Below the pieces are notes generated by a model. It was not told the DNA's origin, made no database searches, and saw only the letters and a program-made list of their open reading frames with translations. From positions 248,001 through 312,000 of the forward strand of contig NZ_JYKZ01000003.1 of assembly GCF_001043005.1 (NCBI RefSeq): DNA of 64,000 nucleotides, given 5' to 3'. Source of the stretch: Pseudomonas psychrophila (GTDB lineage Bacteria > Pseudomonadota > Gammaproteobacteria > Pseudomonadales > Pseudomonadaceae). A program made the position numbers and the translations under genes. Shown here piece by piece: positions 39,345-49,654 of the stretch (its first letter is position 1; every line of letters begins with the position of its first letter).

Positions 39345-39605
39345 ATGAAACGATCAGTTTTGTTTGTTCTAGCGGGCCTGGTAGCAACGCCTATTTTTGC
39401 TGCCGATGATTTATGCACCATCAATCTGCAGAAACTGTCTGACTACAAGGCCACTGCCAGCACTCTTGGCCAGCCGCTGCTTGGGCAAATCCACGACGCG
39501 AGAGTTGAGGCTGAAAAAGCGCAGGCTGAAGGTGACACGCAGAAGTGCATCAGCCTCACGAATAAAGCCCTGCAGGATGTTGTCAACTCACAAAAAGGTC
39601 AGTAG
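39345..39605 (+). CDS. Small secreted protein
   Basis: An 86 aa protein with a clean signal peptide (MKRSVLFVLAGLVATPIFAAD). The helical mature part has two cysteines (LCTINLQKL, QKCISLTNKAL) and a Q/E/K-rich region. Probably periplasmic. I have seen similar small proteins in Pseudomonas but know no function. Confidence 0.7.
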   Translation: MKRSVLFVLAGLVATPIFAADDLCTINLQKLSDYKATASTLGQPLLGQIHDARVEAEKAQAEGDTQKCISLTNKALQDVVNSQKGQ

Positions 39606-39786
39606 TCGAGGGGAGGCGGACGGTCATGCTACCAAGGTCGCTAGCCGTCCGCGCTTTTCGGTTGAAGATTGGCTTCTCGACAGGTTGAGTGGCGTATCAA
39701 GTTCGCAGCACGGGCTGGGCAATCGCCAAAACGACGCATACATCAGATGAACGCCAGTAAATCGAAGTCGCGCCACGCACTCAGCT

Positions 39787-40002
39787 TTAGTCTTCGCAAT
39801 CTCTCTGCTTGAGCTCTTCTGAAATCACCTTAAGCCGGGCAACGTCTTCGTAAAGCTTTGTGATCAGCTTGAGAACTTCTATGAGTTCTGCGCCCTGATA
39901 TTCCTTCGCTTGGCCAAGCGCATCATTTGCGGCCAGCTCAAGCTTGCTACCTATTATTTCGAGCTTGCGACTAAGCTCCTGATTGGGCTGGATTCGTCTC
40001 AT
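39787..40002 (-). CDS. Small hypothetical protein
   Basis: A soluble 71 aa, strongly helical protein (MRRIQPNQELSRKLEIIGSKLELAANDALGQ...), likely coiled coil. An AGGAG site lies 6 nt before the ATG, which supports real translation. No family known to me. Confidence 0.6.
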   Translation of the reverse strand: MRRIQPNQELSRKLEIIGSKLELAANDALGQAKEYQGAELIEVLKLITKLYEDVARLKVISEELKQRDCED

Positions 40003-40074
40003 GAGCTCTCCTGAGAATGTGTATCACGGTGGATCATTCTGCCGGATTTTTCCGACTGCACCGAATGAACATTC

Positions 40075-40335
40075 TCAGTGCACAGAAGGGTTCTCGGTCC
40101 GCAGGTAAAGCTCCGCCTCCAAAACTTGCACGCGAGTCAGGCTGTGCCTGTCCTTAAGCTCGGAGTGCTCGTTCTTTTCTTCAGGTGTCGCGTTTCTCAT
40201 CGGCTCGCTTAGAGCAAGGTATCGTCTGGACTCTTCATGGGTGAGCCCCACCAAAACCTCTCTGTCATTCAGGTCGGTGGAGAGCGAATAAATCTTCTTT
40301 AAAAACGTTCTATTGCTATCTGTAAGGTTAAGCAT
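40075..40335 (-). CDS. Hypothetical protein
   Basis: An 86 aa soluble protein from MLNLTDSNRTFLKKIYSLSTDL, with charged helical segments (SEPMRNATPEEKNEHSELKDRH, RVQVLEAELYLRTENPS). The start at 40335 is preferred over a longer frame because of composition. I recognise no family. Confidence 0.55.
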   Translation of the reverse strand: MLNLTDSNRTFLKKIYSLSTDLNDREVLVGLTHEESRRYLALSEPMRNATPEEKNEHSELKDRHSLTRVQVLEAELYLRTENPSVH

Positions 40336-40467
40336 GCAGATATTCACACAGGGTATTGGTTGAAGTGTGACCGAGCGCCTGTCCAATAAGTTCAGTGCTC
40401 AGGGGGCTGTGCGACCTTGGACGATTCATGACAATCAAGCTGTTCGCCAAGGACGTATGGAAGGTGC

Positions 40468-40722
40468 CTACTGGACTGAAACAGTCTCTGTTGAGGCTCT
40501 GGCAAATTCAAAAGCTGCAGTGATGGCCGCTCGGGCTTGAGGGCTGTTTTTCCAGCAAGTCGATCCGGTTGCCGCGGATGCTTGGGTGAGGATGTCACTG
40601 ACACTCGCCTTACTCAGGTCAGCCAGGGACTCGATGCCCATTTGCTCAAGCCGAGTGATGACGGTTGGCCCTATACCCTTTAGCCCTAACAGAGCGATTC
40701 TTTCTTCCAGTGAAAATGACAT
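40468..40722 (-). CDS. Helix-hairpin-helix domain protein (Cdd1-like)
   Basis: An 84 aa protein whose first half, LEERIALLGLKGIGPTVITRLEQMGIESLADLSKASVSDIL, is a helix-hairpin-helix of the pathogenicity-locus Cdd1/DUF4332 type. These are thought to bind DNA without sequence preference. AAGGA lies 9 nt before the ATG. It stands alone between the small proteins and the TonB receptor. Confidence 0.75.
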   Translation of the reverse strand: MSFSLEERIALLGLKGIGPTVITRLEQMGIESLADLSKASVSDILTQASAATGSTCWKNSPQARAAITAAFEFARASTETVSVQ

Positions 40723-40970
40723 CCGTAAAGTCCTTTTTGGTCAGTTATATTCGGGTTCAACCCAATTCCGTGAAGGGTTTTGAAACAGCGTAATAGCTCA
40801 GCGCCTGAGTGACTCCAAGGCGCAATTCAAGATTGTGAAACCCAGGCAACGCTGCATCAAGTATTCATTGCACTGGCGCCGGATCAGCGCAGCTGACGTG
40901 ATCCTCACACGTTGCTGAACCGTCAATGTATGGGCGTCATGCCCAGTCATCCTGGCGCCCGCACGTCTCA

Positions 40971-43121
40971 TCAGAAGCTGACTTGCGCAGACAGGCGCAA
41001 CGTACGTCCTTCTCCCCAGCTCACTCGCCGAGTGTTGCCACCTGAAGCCACAAAGTAGCTGCGATCGGTCAGGTTGCTGGCATTGAGTTGCAGCGAAGTC
41101 TCCTTGCCCAACAGATGGCTAGAATTCCAGGATGCGAAAGCGTCCAGCGTGGTGTAGTCCGGCAGCTCGAAAGAGTTGCTGATATCGCCTGCGCGTTTAC
41201 CCACATAGCGAGCACCGGAACCCAGGCGCAATCGACCCGCGAAAATATCGGCCGGGACTTCGTAGGTGAGGTAAGCACCGCCCACATGACGTGCCACGTT
41301 GAACAACCGATTGCCTTCGGTTTGTTCGGTGTCTTTTTTGATCCGGGCGTCGGTGTAGGCATAGTTGCCAATCACGCTCCATTGCGCGTTCAGGCGTCCG
41401 GTCATGCTCCATTCCAGTCCACGAGACTGCACTTCACCCGCCAAGCGCTGCACCATGTTGCCGAACTCGTCCAGTTCGCCGGTGTTCTGCTGCACATTCT
41501 TTTTCAGGATGTCGTAAAGCGCCAGCTGGCTGGTCCAGTCGCCGTTGTCATACTTGAGGCCCACCTCGTACTGGCGGCCGGTCTCCGACTTGTAAGTGCC
41601 TTCGAAGGTGGTGCCGGACTCCATCTCATTGGGTGCGAACGACTGGCTGTAATTGGCATAGACAGAGAGGTCATCGCGCATCTGATACACCAGCCCCAGA
41701 AACGGCAGGAGCTTGGACTCGCCCTCATCAGTGGTTTGCTTGAAGTCCAGACCCGCTCCAGCGTCTATCGAGTAGTGCTGATAGCGCAGGCCTGGCGCCA
41801 GGATCCATTTTTCGCCCAAGTGAATAGTGTCTTTGACGTACAGCGACTGGCCCTTGATGTGGCTTTTGCCGTTGGTGTTCGACGGGTTGACCGTGCCTGT
41901 CGCAGGCAACAAGCCATACTGCGGATTGGCCGGGTAAAAGCCGCCCACGTTACGACTTTGCAGGAAATCCCCGTTGGCTTCGCGACGGGTTTCATAGTCG
42001 ACACCCGTGACCAGATCATGGTCGATGCCGTACCAGGTCTTGTTGCCGATCCAGTCCAGAGACAGGTAAGCGTTCTCGCGATTGGCGCCCACATTGCGTC
42101 GAAAGCGTCGGGTCAACTCGCCGGTGGCGGGGCGGTATTCGCTGGGGTCGGCCTGATAATCGTTGTAGTGGTCATACACCCAGCCGGTCGTAAGGCGTAC
42201 CCGTGAATCCGGGGCCAGACGGTACTCGGTGGTGGTGTTGAACGACTGGCGCTGGCCTTGGGCGCGGGTCCATTTTTCGTCCAGACGCTTGTCGCGGCTG
42301 CCCACGTGATGGCCGTTGTAAAACACTGCTCCGCGGTCAAGGGTGTTGCTGTAATCGTTGTATTCATAGGCGGCCAGAAATGACAGATCGTCAGACTCAT
42401 AGGACAACGAGGGGGCGACCAGCTTGGAGGTGTTCTGGCCAAAGTTGCGCCAGTAATTTTCGTCCCGATTTTGCCCGATCAGTCGAAACGCAAACCCTGT
42501 CTCACCCAGGGGCCCGGTCACATCGAACCAGCCATCGCCACCGCCCTGGTCACTCAGAGTACCGCCCAGTGCGCTGTTCCATTGGTACTGCGGCTTTTTG
42601 GTGATCACGTTGATCACACCGCCCGGCTCCTGCATGCCGTAAAGCAATGAGGCAGGGCCTTTGAGCATCTCAACGCGTTCAGTGGTGACACGCTGGAAGT
42701 TACGGCCGATGGGCATGCGTACACCATCGCGTAACACGCCGCCATCGTCGGAGTTGCCGAAACCGCGCTTGATGAAACTGTCCTGGGTGCCACCAAAATT
42801 ATTGCTGACCACGACCCCTGGCATAAACTTGATCACGTCTTCGAGGGTTTGAGGCGCTTGATCCTTGAGCTGTTGTGGCGTCACCGTATCCACAGTTTGT
42901 GACTGCTGGAGGTAGGGCGTTTCGGTCTTGTCTGCTGTCGAACTGTAGCCTGCACGGTAGTCCGTATCGTCCCCGCTGGACTGCACACCGTCGACCTGAA
43001 TGCTCGGCAGTTGTATGGGGGCGGCTTCGTTCGCCAGCACCGTGCAACTGATCATCAGACTGGTGCACACACCCAGCGGCACAATGCCGGCCCGTTTTAA
43101 TCCCTGCTTCCTTTGCAACAT
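40971..43121 (-). CDS. TonB-dependent siderophore receptor
   Basis: An outer-membrane receptor of 716 aa. It has a signal peptide (to about residue 32), a plug domain (TPQQLKDQAPQTLEDVIKFMPGVVV, SFIKRGFGNSDDGGVLRDGVRM, VEMLKGPASLLYGMQEPGGVINVITKKP) and a 22-strand barrel ending in the terminal Phe of LRLSAQVSF. There is no N-terminal signalling (STN) domain, so it does not drive a FecR/sigma pair. The substrate, probably a hydroxamate xenosiderophore, cannot be read from sequence. ATG 43121 is chosen (GGAG 8 nt upstream) over a GTG at 43130. Confidence 0.92.
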   Translation of the reverse strand: MLQRKQGLKRAGIVPLGVCTSLMISCTVLANEAAPIQLPSIQVDGVQSSGDDTDYRAGYSSTADKTETPYLQQSQTVDTVTPQQLKDQAPQTLEDVIKFMPGVVVSNNFGGTQDSFIKRGFGNSDDGGVLRDGVRMPIGRNFQRVTTERVEMLKGPASLLYGMQEPGGVINVITKKPQYQWNSALGGTLSDQGGGDGWFDVTGPLGETGFAFRLIGQNRDENYWRNFGQNTSKLVAPSLSYESDDLSFLAAYEYNDYSNTLDRGAVFYNGHHVGSRDKRLDEKWTRAQGQRQSFNTTTEYRLAPDSRVRLTTGWVYDHYNDYQADPSEYRPATGELTRRFRRNVGANRENAYLSLDWIGNKTWYGIDHDLVTGVDYETRREANGDFLQSRNVGGFYPANPQYGLLPATGTVNPSNTNGKSHIKGQSLYVKDTIHLGEKWILAPGLRYQHYSIDAGAGLDFKQTTDEGESKLLPFLGLVYQMRDDLSVYANYSQSFAPNEMESGTTFEGTYKSETGRQYEVGLKYDNGDWTSQLALYDILKKNVQQNTGELDEFGNMVQRLAGEVQSRGLEWSMTGRLNAQWSVIGNYAYTDARIKKDTEQTEGNRLFNVARHVGGAYLTYEVPADIFAGRLRLGSGARYVGKRAGDISNSFELPDYTTLDAFASWNSSHLLGKETSLQLNASNLTDRSYFVASGGNTRRVSWGEGRTLRLSAQVSF

Positions 43122-43276
43122 CCGTAACACTCCACACCATTGACGGCAGATAACTGAATTCGCTGCCGAGCACCGGACACACGCTGGACAAGGTTCCAGG
43201 TATTCCAGGTATTCCGGGTGAAACGTCTATTACGGGCGTTTCAGGCGCGTCAGCAGTGCTGAATCGTATCAGCAGC

Positions 43277-43295
43277 AGGAATGTTTATCATTTAC
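43277..43295 (-). promoter_or_regulatory. Fur-box-like site upstream of the TonB receptor
   Basis: On the minus strand, gtaaatgataaacattcct agrees at 13 of 19 positions with the Fur consensus, including the full AATGATAA core and CATT. It lies about 155 bases before the receptor start. Iron-repressed expression is expected. Confidence 0.6.
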
Positions 43296-43417
43296 TTTGG
43301 GTGTGGAGTACAAAACGAAGCTGTGGAGCAGGGCGATGTGCCCGCACAAAGAGCAATCATTTTCGTGCGCAGTGGCGCGTTCTGCATGTTAGCAATGCAT
43401 GAGATTATGAAATTAAA

Positions 43418-44437
43418 CTAAACGGCGACTGTCGCTACAGAGGACGTCTTGAAGTTCTTTTTCACGAGATCTGAAATCGGTTTTTCGATCCACCGAAAAC
43501 TCGAATAGGACACGGCCACAATACCCATGATGATCAAGATAAATGTCACGGCATCACTCAGATTCAATTGTTCCTGGACGTTCATCATGCAGCACATAAC
43601 CAAGATGTGGCACAAGTAAGTTGAATATGACCAATCCCCTAATCGGCTCATCAATCCTGATTTAGGGCTAAAGCGTTCCAGCGAAACGGCCGCAAAAAAG
43701 ATCATTGCGCAAGGAAGACCTGACTTTATCGGACTGTGAACGACTTGTCCGTAATAGATAATCATTCCAGTTGCGACAAGAACCATGACGACAGCCCCCA
43801 GTGTCGGTAGCTTGTGCATCCATCTTTTCTTATAGGCGATGGCCGTAATGATCCCGAATAAAAACTCATAGATGATTTTGTTGCCATAGAAGGACCAATC
43901 GCCACCAAGACGGGATACAAATTTGCAAAGCAGAAAAAGCCCGAGCGCAACCATGAGTAGTTGAATTTTCTTGGGAAAATAAAAGCTCAGCAAAAAAACA
44001 GCATAAAATGCCATTTCATAATTCAGCGTCCAGCCCACCGTAATCAGTGGATACGGACCAATGCCTGATGGGTTTTGAGCCGGTATAAACAATAGGCTTT
44101 GTAAAAAGAACATCGGTTCAAAGGCGGTCAGTGGCAAGAACGTTGGTGCAATGATGAAGGTAGCGGCGCTAATAAAAGTAAAAACCCAATAAGCGGGTAC
44201 TACTCGTGCCAGACGATGGACTGCAAAAACGCCAGGTGTAACGTTTCTCCCAACGACTGATAGGTAAATAACAAAGCCGCTGATAATAAAAAATAAATCC
44301 ACGCCTATGGCGCCATACATATGGAGTGCTTTAGATATGGGGCCGTTTAGCTGGTTGCCATGCACAATCTGAATATAGTGATGAAGTACTACAAGCCAGG
44401 CAGCCACGGCTCTTAATAATTGAATTGAGTGGAGCAT
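43418..44437 (-). CDS. Acyltransferase 3 family membrane protein (OafA/YrhL-like)
   Basis: A 339 aa protein with about ten hydrophobic helices. It starts MLHSIQLLRAVAAWLVVLHHY with the catalytic-type His in helix 1, followed by the FFIISGFVIYLS and RLARVVPAYWVFT motifs of the family. Such enzymes O-acetylate surface sugars or lipopolysaccharide. The gene is clearly more A/T-rich than its neighbours and stands alone, which suggests horizontal origin. Confidence 0.88.
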   Translation of the reverse strand: MLHSIQLLRAVAAWLVVLHHYIQIVHGNQLNGPISKALHMYGAIGVDLFFIISGFVIYLSVVGRNVTPGVFAVHRLARVVPAYWVFTFISAATFIIAPTFLPLTAFEPMFFLQSLLFIPAQNPSGIGPYPLITVGWTLNYEMAFYAVFLLSFYFPKKIQLLMVALGLFLLCKFVSRLGGDWSFYGNKIIYEFLFGIITAIAYKKRWMHKLPTLGAVVMVLVATGMIIYYGQVVHSPIKSGLPCAMIFFAAVSLERFSPKSGLMSRLGDWSYSTYLCHILVMCCMMNVQEQLNLSDAVTFILIIMGIVAVSYSSFRWIEKPISDLVKKNFKTSSVATVAV

Positions 44438-44701
44438 AGCAAAAGGCCATACGAGGAAAGATTCGATTATAGCCAGCGGATCAGCATTGTCGTTGTTTAA
44501 ATGAATGTTTTGCCAACTGGATCTTTAATTTGAGCTAAAAGCGATGAACATCCCTTGTCATTGTATTATCGGTATCCAGTCTCATTCGCTTTGATTGGGT
44601 GCTTTGTTCATCGATTGAGCATTAAACCCGTCGTGCATAAGGCAATCCTGTTAAGGACGTGCTGGGGTCAGTAAGGGATCCACCACGTCAAAGCCCGCAC
44701 G

Positions 44702-45604
44702 TCATTCTTTAAGCACCTGTGGCCCAAACGGCAGCAACTCGCTCATCAAGTTGAACACGGTGCTTTTGACGGCGCTGTTCAAATCCGTCCATGCCAACCC
44801 TGTGGTTGCGCGGTAGGTTCCCAGCTCAAGAGGTCTGGAGATGACGTTGGCGGGTAATGCGCGTCCGGCATTGGCGGGCAGCAAGCCAACGCCTAACCCG
44901 GCCGACACCAGCGCGAGCATGGTGGTGAACTCGCCCAGCTCCGCCGCAATTTGAAGCTGCACGCCCTGACGTGTGATTGATTGCATCAGTTCATCGTAAA
45001 AACCGGGAGCGTAACGTCTGGCCAGGATAAAGACGGGCAGTTGGTCGAGGGTGGTCGGGTGCAGGGTGTCGCAGGCAACCAGCGGGTGATCGCCGGGCAG
45101 GGCAACAATAAAGGTTTCCTGCAGCACCTCGCGGGTCTGGATGCCGGGGATAGCGGCTGGCAGGCGCATCAGGCCGAAATCGAGCTGGCCGTTTTTGAGT
45201 GCCACTGCCTGGTCCGGGCCAGGCATGTCCTTGAGCTCCAGCTCGATACGCGGGAATCGTGCATGCAGCGAGCGGATCAGTGAAGGCAGCAGTTCAGGCA
45301 GCACCGATGACACAAACCCCAAACGTACGCGACCGATTTCTCCACGTCCGCAGGCTTTGGCCACATCTGCTGCATGGGCGCACTGATACAGCGTCGCCTG
45401 GGCCTCGGGCAGGAAGAGGGTGCCCACTTCAGTCAGCGTGACCGAGTGCCGGTTGCGCTCAAACAGGCGTACCCCGAGCTCCTCCTCCAGCAGCTTGATC
45501 TGCATGCTCAGGGCCGGCTGCACGATGGACAACCGTTGCGCAGCGCGGCCGAAGTGCAGCTCCTCCGCCAGGGTCACAAATGATCGCAGGTGTTTGATTT
45601 CCAC
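44702..45604 (-). CDS. LysR family transcriptional regulator
   Basis: A 300 aa LysR protein from a GTG start (VEIKHLRSFVTLAEELHFGRAAQRLSIVQPALSMQIKLLEEELG). The GTG has TGGAG 6 nt upstream; an upstream in-frame ATG at 45646 lacks support. The C-terminal domain (IGRVRLGFVSSVLPELLPSLIRSLH, FIVALPGDHPLVA) is the usual effector fold. It follows the PuuB-like oxidase gene in the same direction and may regulate that cluster. Confidence 0.9.
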   Translation of the reverse strand: MEIKHLRSFVTLAEELHFGRAAQRLSIVQPALSMQIKLLEEELGVRLFERNRHSVTLTEVGTLFLPEAQATLYQCAHAADVAKACGRGEIGRVRLGFVSSVLPELLPSLIRSLHARFPRIELELKDMPGPDQAVALKNGQLDFGLMRLPAAIPGIQTREVLQETFIVALPGDHPLVACDTLHPTTLDQLPVFILARRYAPGFYDELMQSITRQGVQLQIAAELGEFTTMLALVSAGLGVGLLPANAGRALPANVISRPLELGTYRATTGLAWTDLNSAVKSTVFNLMSELLPFGPQVLKE

Positions 45605-45684
45605 TGAGCACTCCAGGCTACGTAACGACGTCTTGGCGAGGCTCATGGTAATGGATTACAGGCTTATTGGTGACCATGGATGCA

Positions 45685-46983
45685 TCAATGCCCCGCGATT
45701 TCCTTGAGTCGGTACCAGAGCATGCCCAGCGCCAACAAAGGTGAGCGCAGGTGCTTGCCCCCGGGGAATGTCAGGTGCGGTACGCGGGCGAACAGGTCAA
45801 AACCCTGGCTGTGTTCAAGGCTGATGGCCTGTGCAACCAGCCGCGCCGCCATATGGGTGGTGTTGATGCCATGCCCGGCATAGGCCTGGGCATAAAACAC
45901 GTTGGGATGGGCCTGCAACCGGCCAATCTGTGGCAGCCGGTTGGCGCCAATGCCGATCATGCCGCTCCACTGAAAGTCGATGGTTTTGCCTGCCAGCTGC
46001 GGAAACACGTCAAGCATTTTGGGGCGCATATACCCCGCAATATCCTTGGGCGTACGCCCGGAGTAGTGACACGCACCGCCAAACAGCAAGCGCCGGTCAG
46101 CCGACAAACGATAGTAATCAAGCCCCACACGTTGATCGCACAGTGCCCGGTTCTCGGGAATCAGGGTTTGCGCCAAGTCCTCGTTTAAGGGCTCAGTGGC
46201 AATCACGTAGCTGCCTGCGGGCAAAATTTTGCCGCTGAGCGCAGGTTCCAGATCACCGAGATGGGCGTTGCCAGCGAGTACCAGAGTCTTTGCCTGCACC
46301 ACGCCGTTGGCCGTGTGCACACGAACTTGACTGCCATAGTCGATACGGGTCGCGGCGCTGTTCTCGTAAATCCGGACCCCAAGCTGCTGAGCGACTCTGG
46401 CTTCGCCCAGAGCCAGGTTGAGCGGGTGCAAATGCCCCGAGCCTTGATCGATCAGCCCGCCGAGGTAGCGGTCTGAAGCGACAACGCGATGCATGTCCGC
46501 GCGCTCGACCAGTTCCACCTTGTGCTGATACCCCAGTCGTTGCAGGGACGCCTGCTCTGCCACGAGATTTTCAACATGGCCCGGGGTATTGGCCAGCTCG
46601 CAAAAGCCCCAGCGCAAATCACAATCAATGCCGTGTTTTTCTACGCGCTGGCGCACCAGATCCACCGCGTCCAGCCCCAATCGCTCGAGTACCGTGACGC
46701 CTTCGCGGCCGATGGTTTTTTCGTGGGCATCCAGGTCGTGGCCAACCCCGCGGATCAGTTGACCGCCGTTTCGGCCTGTGGCCCCCCAAGCGATTTGCCG
46801 CGCCTCAAGCACAATCACCGAATGCCCCCGTTCCGCCAGCTCAATGGCTGTGTTCAAACCGGTAAAGCCTGCACCAATAATGCAGACGTCGGCCTGCACA
46901 TGGCCTGCAAGGGGCGGGCAGTCGAGCTGCTGGTTGCGCGTGGCGCTGTAATAGGTGTGCGGTAAAGACATCATGGGCGTCAT
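45685..46983 (-). CDS. FAD-dependent oxidoreductase (gamma-glutamylputrescine oxidase-like)
   Basis: A 432 aa DAO-family oxidase close to PuuB/PauB. It has an N-terminal FAD motif (ADVCIIGAGFTGLNTAIELAERGHSVIVLEA), WGATGRNGGQLIRGVG, and the C-terminal GIGANRLPQIG and YAQAYAGHGINTTHMAARLVA. In the gamma-glutamyl pathway it would oxidise a glutamylated amine to the aldehyde. The start at 46983 has AGG 9 nt upstream; 46974 and 46971 are alternatives. It lies 50 nt after the PotF-like gene. Confidence 0.85.
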   Translation of the reverse strand: MTPMMSLPHTYYSATRNQQLDCPPLAGHVQADVCIIGAGFTGLNTAIELAERGHSVIVLEARQIAWGATGRNGGQLIRGVGHDLDAHEKTIGREGVTVLERLGLDAVDLVRQRVEKHGIDCDLRWGFCELANTPGHVENLVAEQASLQRLGYQHKVELVERADMHRVVASDRYLGGLIDQGSGHLHPLNLALGEARVAQQLGVRIYENSAATRIDYGSQVRVHTANGVVQAKTLVLAGNAHLGDLEPALSGKILPAGSYVIATEPLNEDLAQTLIPENRALCDQRVGLDYYRLSADRRLLFGGACHYSGRTPKDIAGYMRPKMLDVFPQLAGKTIDFQWSGMIGIGANRLPQIGRLQAHPNVFYAQAYAGHGINTTHMAARLVAQAISLEHSQGFDLFARVPHLTFPGGKHLRSPLLALGMLWYRLKEIAGH

Positions 46984-47033
46984 AAAAAACTGCCTACTGA
47001 GTTGAAGGGCACCCATTGATGCCCTGCACAGGA

Positions 47034-48158
<1,125 letters not shown>

Positions 48159-48165
48159 TTAAGCG

Positions 48166-49524
48166 CTACACGCTAAACAACAGGAACTCGCGCTCCCAGG
48201 AACTGATGACCTGCTTGTAGTTCTCGTGCTCGACCCGTTTGACGGCCACAAAGCCCTTGGTGAAGCGCTCGCCGAGGTACTTTTTGGCCATGTCCGACTG
48301 TTCCATGCACTCCAGCGCAGCCTCCAGAGTCAGTGGTAGGCGCAGGTTACGGCGCTCATAACCACGGCCAACGACTGCAGCGCTCGGCTCAATGCCCTCG
48401 ACCATCCCGGCGTAACCGCAGAGCAGGCTGGCGGCCAGGGCCAGGTAGGGGTTGGCATCGGCACCGGCCAGACGGTTTTCAACGCGACGGTTTTGCGGGT
48501 CCGAGTCAGGGACGCGCAGGCCCACGGTGCGGTTTTCTTCACCCCATTCAACATTGACCGGGGCCGAGGTGTCGGGGAGGAAGCGGCGGAAAGAGTTCAC
48601 GTTTGGGGCGAACAGTGGCAGGGTTTCGGGGATGTACTTCTGCAGGCCGCCAATGTGGTGCATGAACAGTTCGCTCATGCTGCCATCGGGGTTGGAGAAC
48701 ACCGACTTGCCTGTCTCAAGATCCACCACGCTCTGATGTACATGCATCGCGCTGCCGGGCTCGCCGGTCATGGGCTTGGCCATGAACGTTGCGCTCACGT
48801 CATGCTTGAGCGCTGCCTCACGCATGGTGCGCTTGAAAATAATGATCTGGTCAGCCAGGGACAGCGCCGCGCCATGACGGAAGTTGATCTCCATCTGCGC
48901 CGTGCCTTCTTCGTGAATCAGGGTATCCAGATCCAGCCCCTGAGCTTCGCTCCAGTCGTACATGTCTTCAAACAACGGGTCGAATTCGTTGGTGGCCTCG
49001 ATTGAATACGACTGGCGTCCGGTTTCCTGGCGGCCGGAGCGACCCACTGGCGGCTTAAGCGGGTAGTCCGGGTCGGGGCTGCGCTGGGTCAGGTAGAACT
49101 CCATTTCGGGGGCAACAATGGGCTTCCATCCGCGCGCCGTGTACAGGCTCAACACCTTCTTCAGCAAGTTGCGTGGCGACAGTTCAATTGCATTGCCCCG
49201 TTTGTCATAGGTGTCGTGAATGACCTGTGCCGTGGGCTCTGTTGCCCAGGGCACGATAAACACGGCGTCCTGATCGGGACGGCAGTGCATGTCGATATCC
49301 GCTGCGTCCAGCAGTTCGTAGTAGATATCGTCTTCTACGTAATCGCCGGTCACTGTCTGCAACAAGACACTCTCCGGCAGGCGCATGCCTTGCTCGTTGA
49401 GGAACTTGTTGGTGGGAGAGATTTTGCCCCGGGCGATGCCGCTCAGATCAGAGATCAGGCACTCGACTTCAGTGATTTTGTTTTCTTTGAGCCAGTGACT
49501 CAGTCGATCCAGATTGCCTTTCAT
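48166..49524 (-). CDS. Glutamine synthetase family protein (gamma-glutamylpolyamine synthetase-like)
   Basis: A 452 aa GS-fold ligase of the PuuA/PauA group, which joins glutamate to an amine. It has the metal-site motifs VAPEMEFYL, EEGTAQMEINF, GSAMHVHQSV and the ATP-site segment ENRTVGLRVPDSDPQNRRVENRLAGADANPYLALAA. It lacks the adenylylation tail of housekeeping GlnA. First gene of a minus-strand cluster with PotF-, PuuB- and LysR-type genes. The exact amine (putrescine, spermidine, ethanolamine or another) is not readable. Confidence 0.88.
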   Translation of the reverse strand: MKGNLDRLSHWLKENKITEVECLISDLSGIARGKISPTNKFLNEQGMRLPESVLLQTVTGDYVEDDIYYELLDAADIDMHCRPDQDAVFIVPWATEPTAQVIHDTYDKRGNAIELSPRNLLKKVLSLYTARGWKPIVAPEMEFYLTQRSPDPDYPLKPPVGRSGRQETGRQSYSIEATNEFDPLFEDMYDWSEAQGLDLDTLIHEEGTAQMEINFRHGAALSLADQIIIFKRTMREAALKHDVSATFMAKPMTGEPGSAMHVHQSVVDLETGKSVFSNPDGSMSELFMHHIGGLQKYIPETLPLFAPNVNSFRRFLPDTSAPVNVEWGEENRTVGLRVPDSDPQNRRVENRLAGADANPYLALAASLLCGYAGMVEGIEPSAAVVGRGYERRNLRLPLTLEAALECMEQSDMAKKYLGERFTKGFVAVKRVEHENYKQVISSWEREFLLFSV

Positions 49525-49654
49525 AACGCCTCTTGCAGGGAAATGCCTGAGCGCCCCCTGGCTGCTCAGTTCCGTGTCGCGAGGTGATAATGCAATCGTG
49601 GGACGGCAGGCTTCTATCCGATTTGCGTTTTAATTAATGCCCTGTTTTGGTGCG

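Noticed and set aside
34155-40970. Direct repeat of the tRNA-Pro 3' end as right attachment site
   Set aside because: I looked for the ttcgaatcactccgtcccg end downstream and found no copy by eye; only the tRNA-Cys fragment at 36207 was seen.
41088-42206. 372-codon plus-strand frame over the TonB receptor
   Set aside because: Antisense shadow; the receptor plug and barrel on the minus strand are unmistakable.
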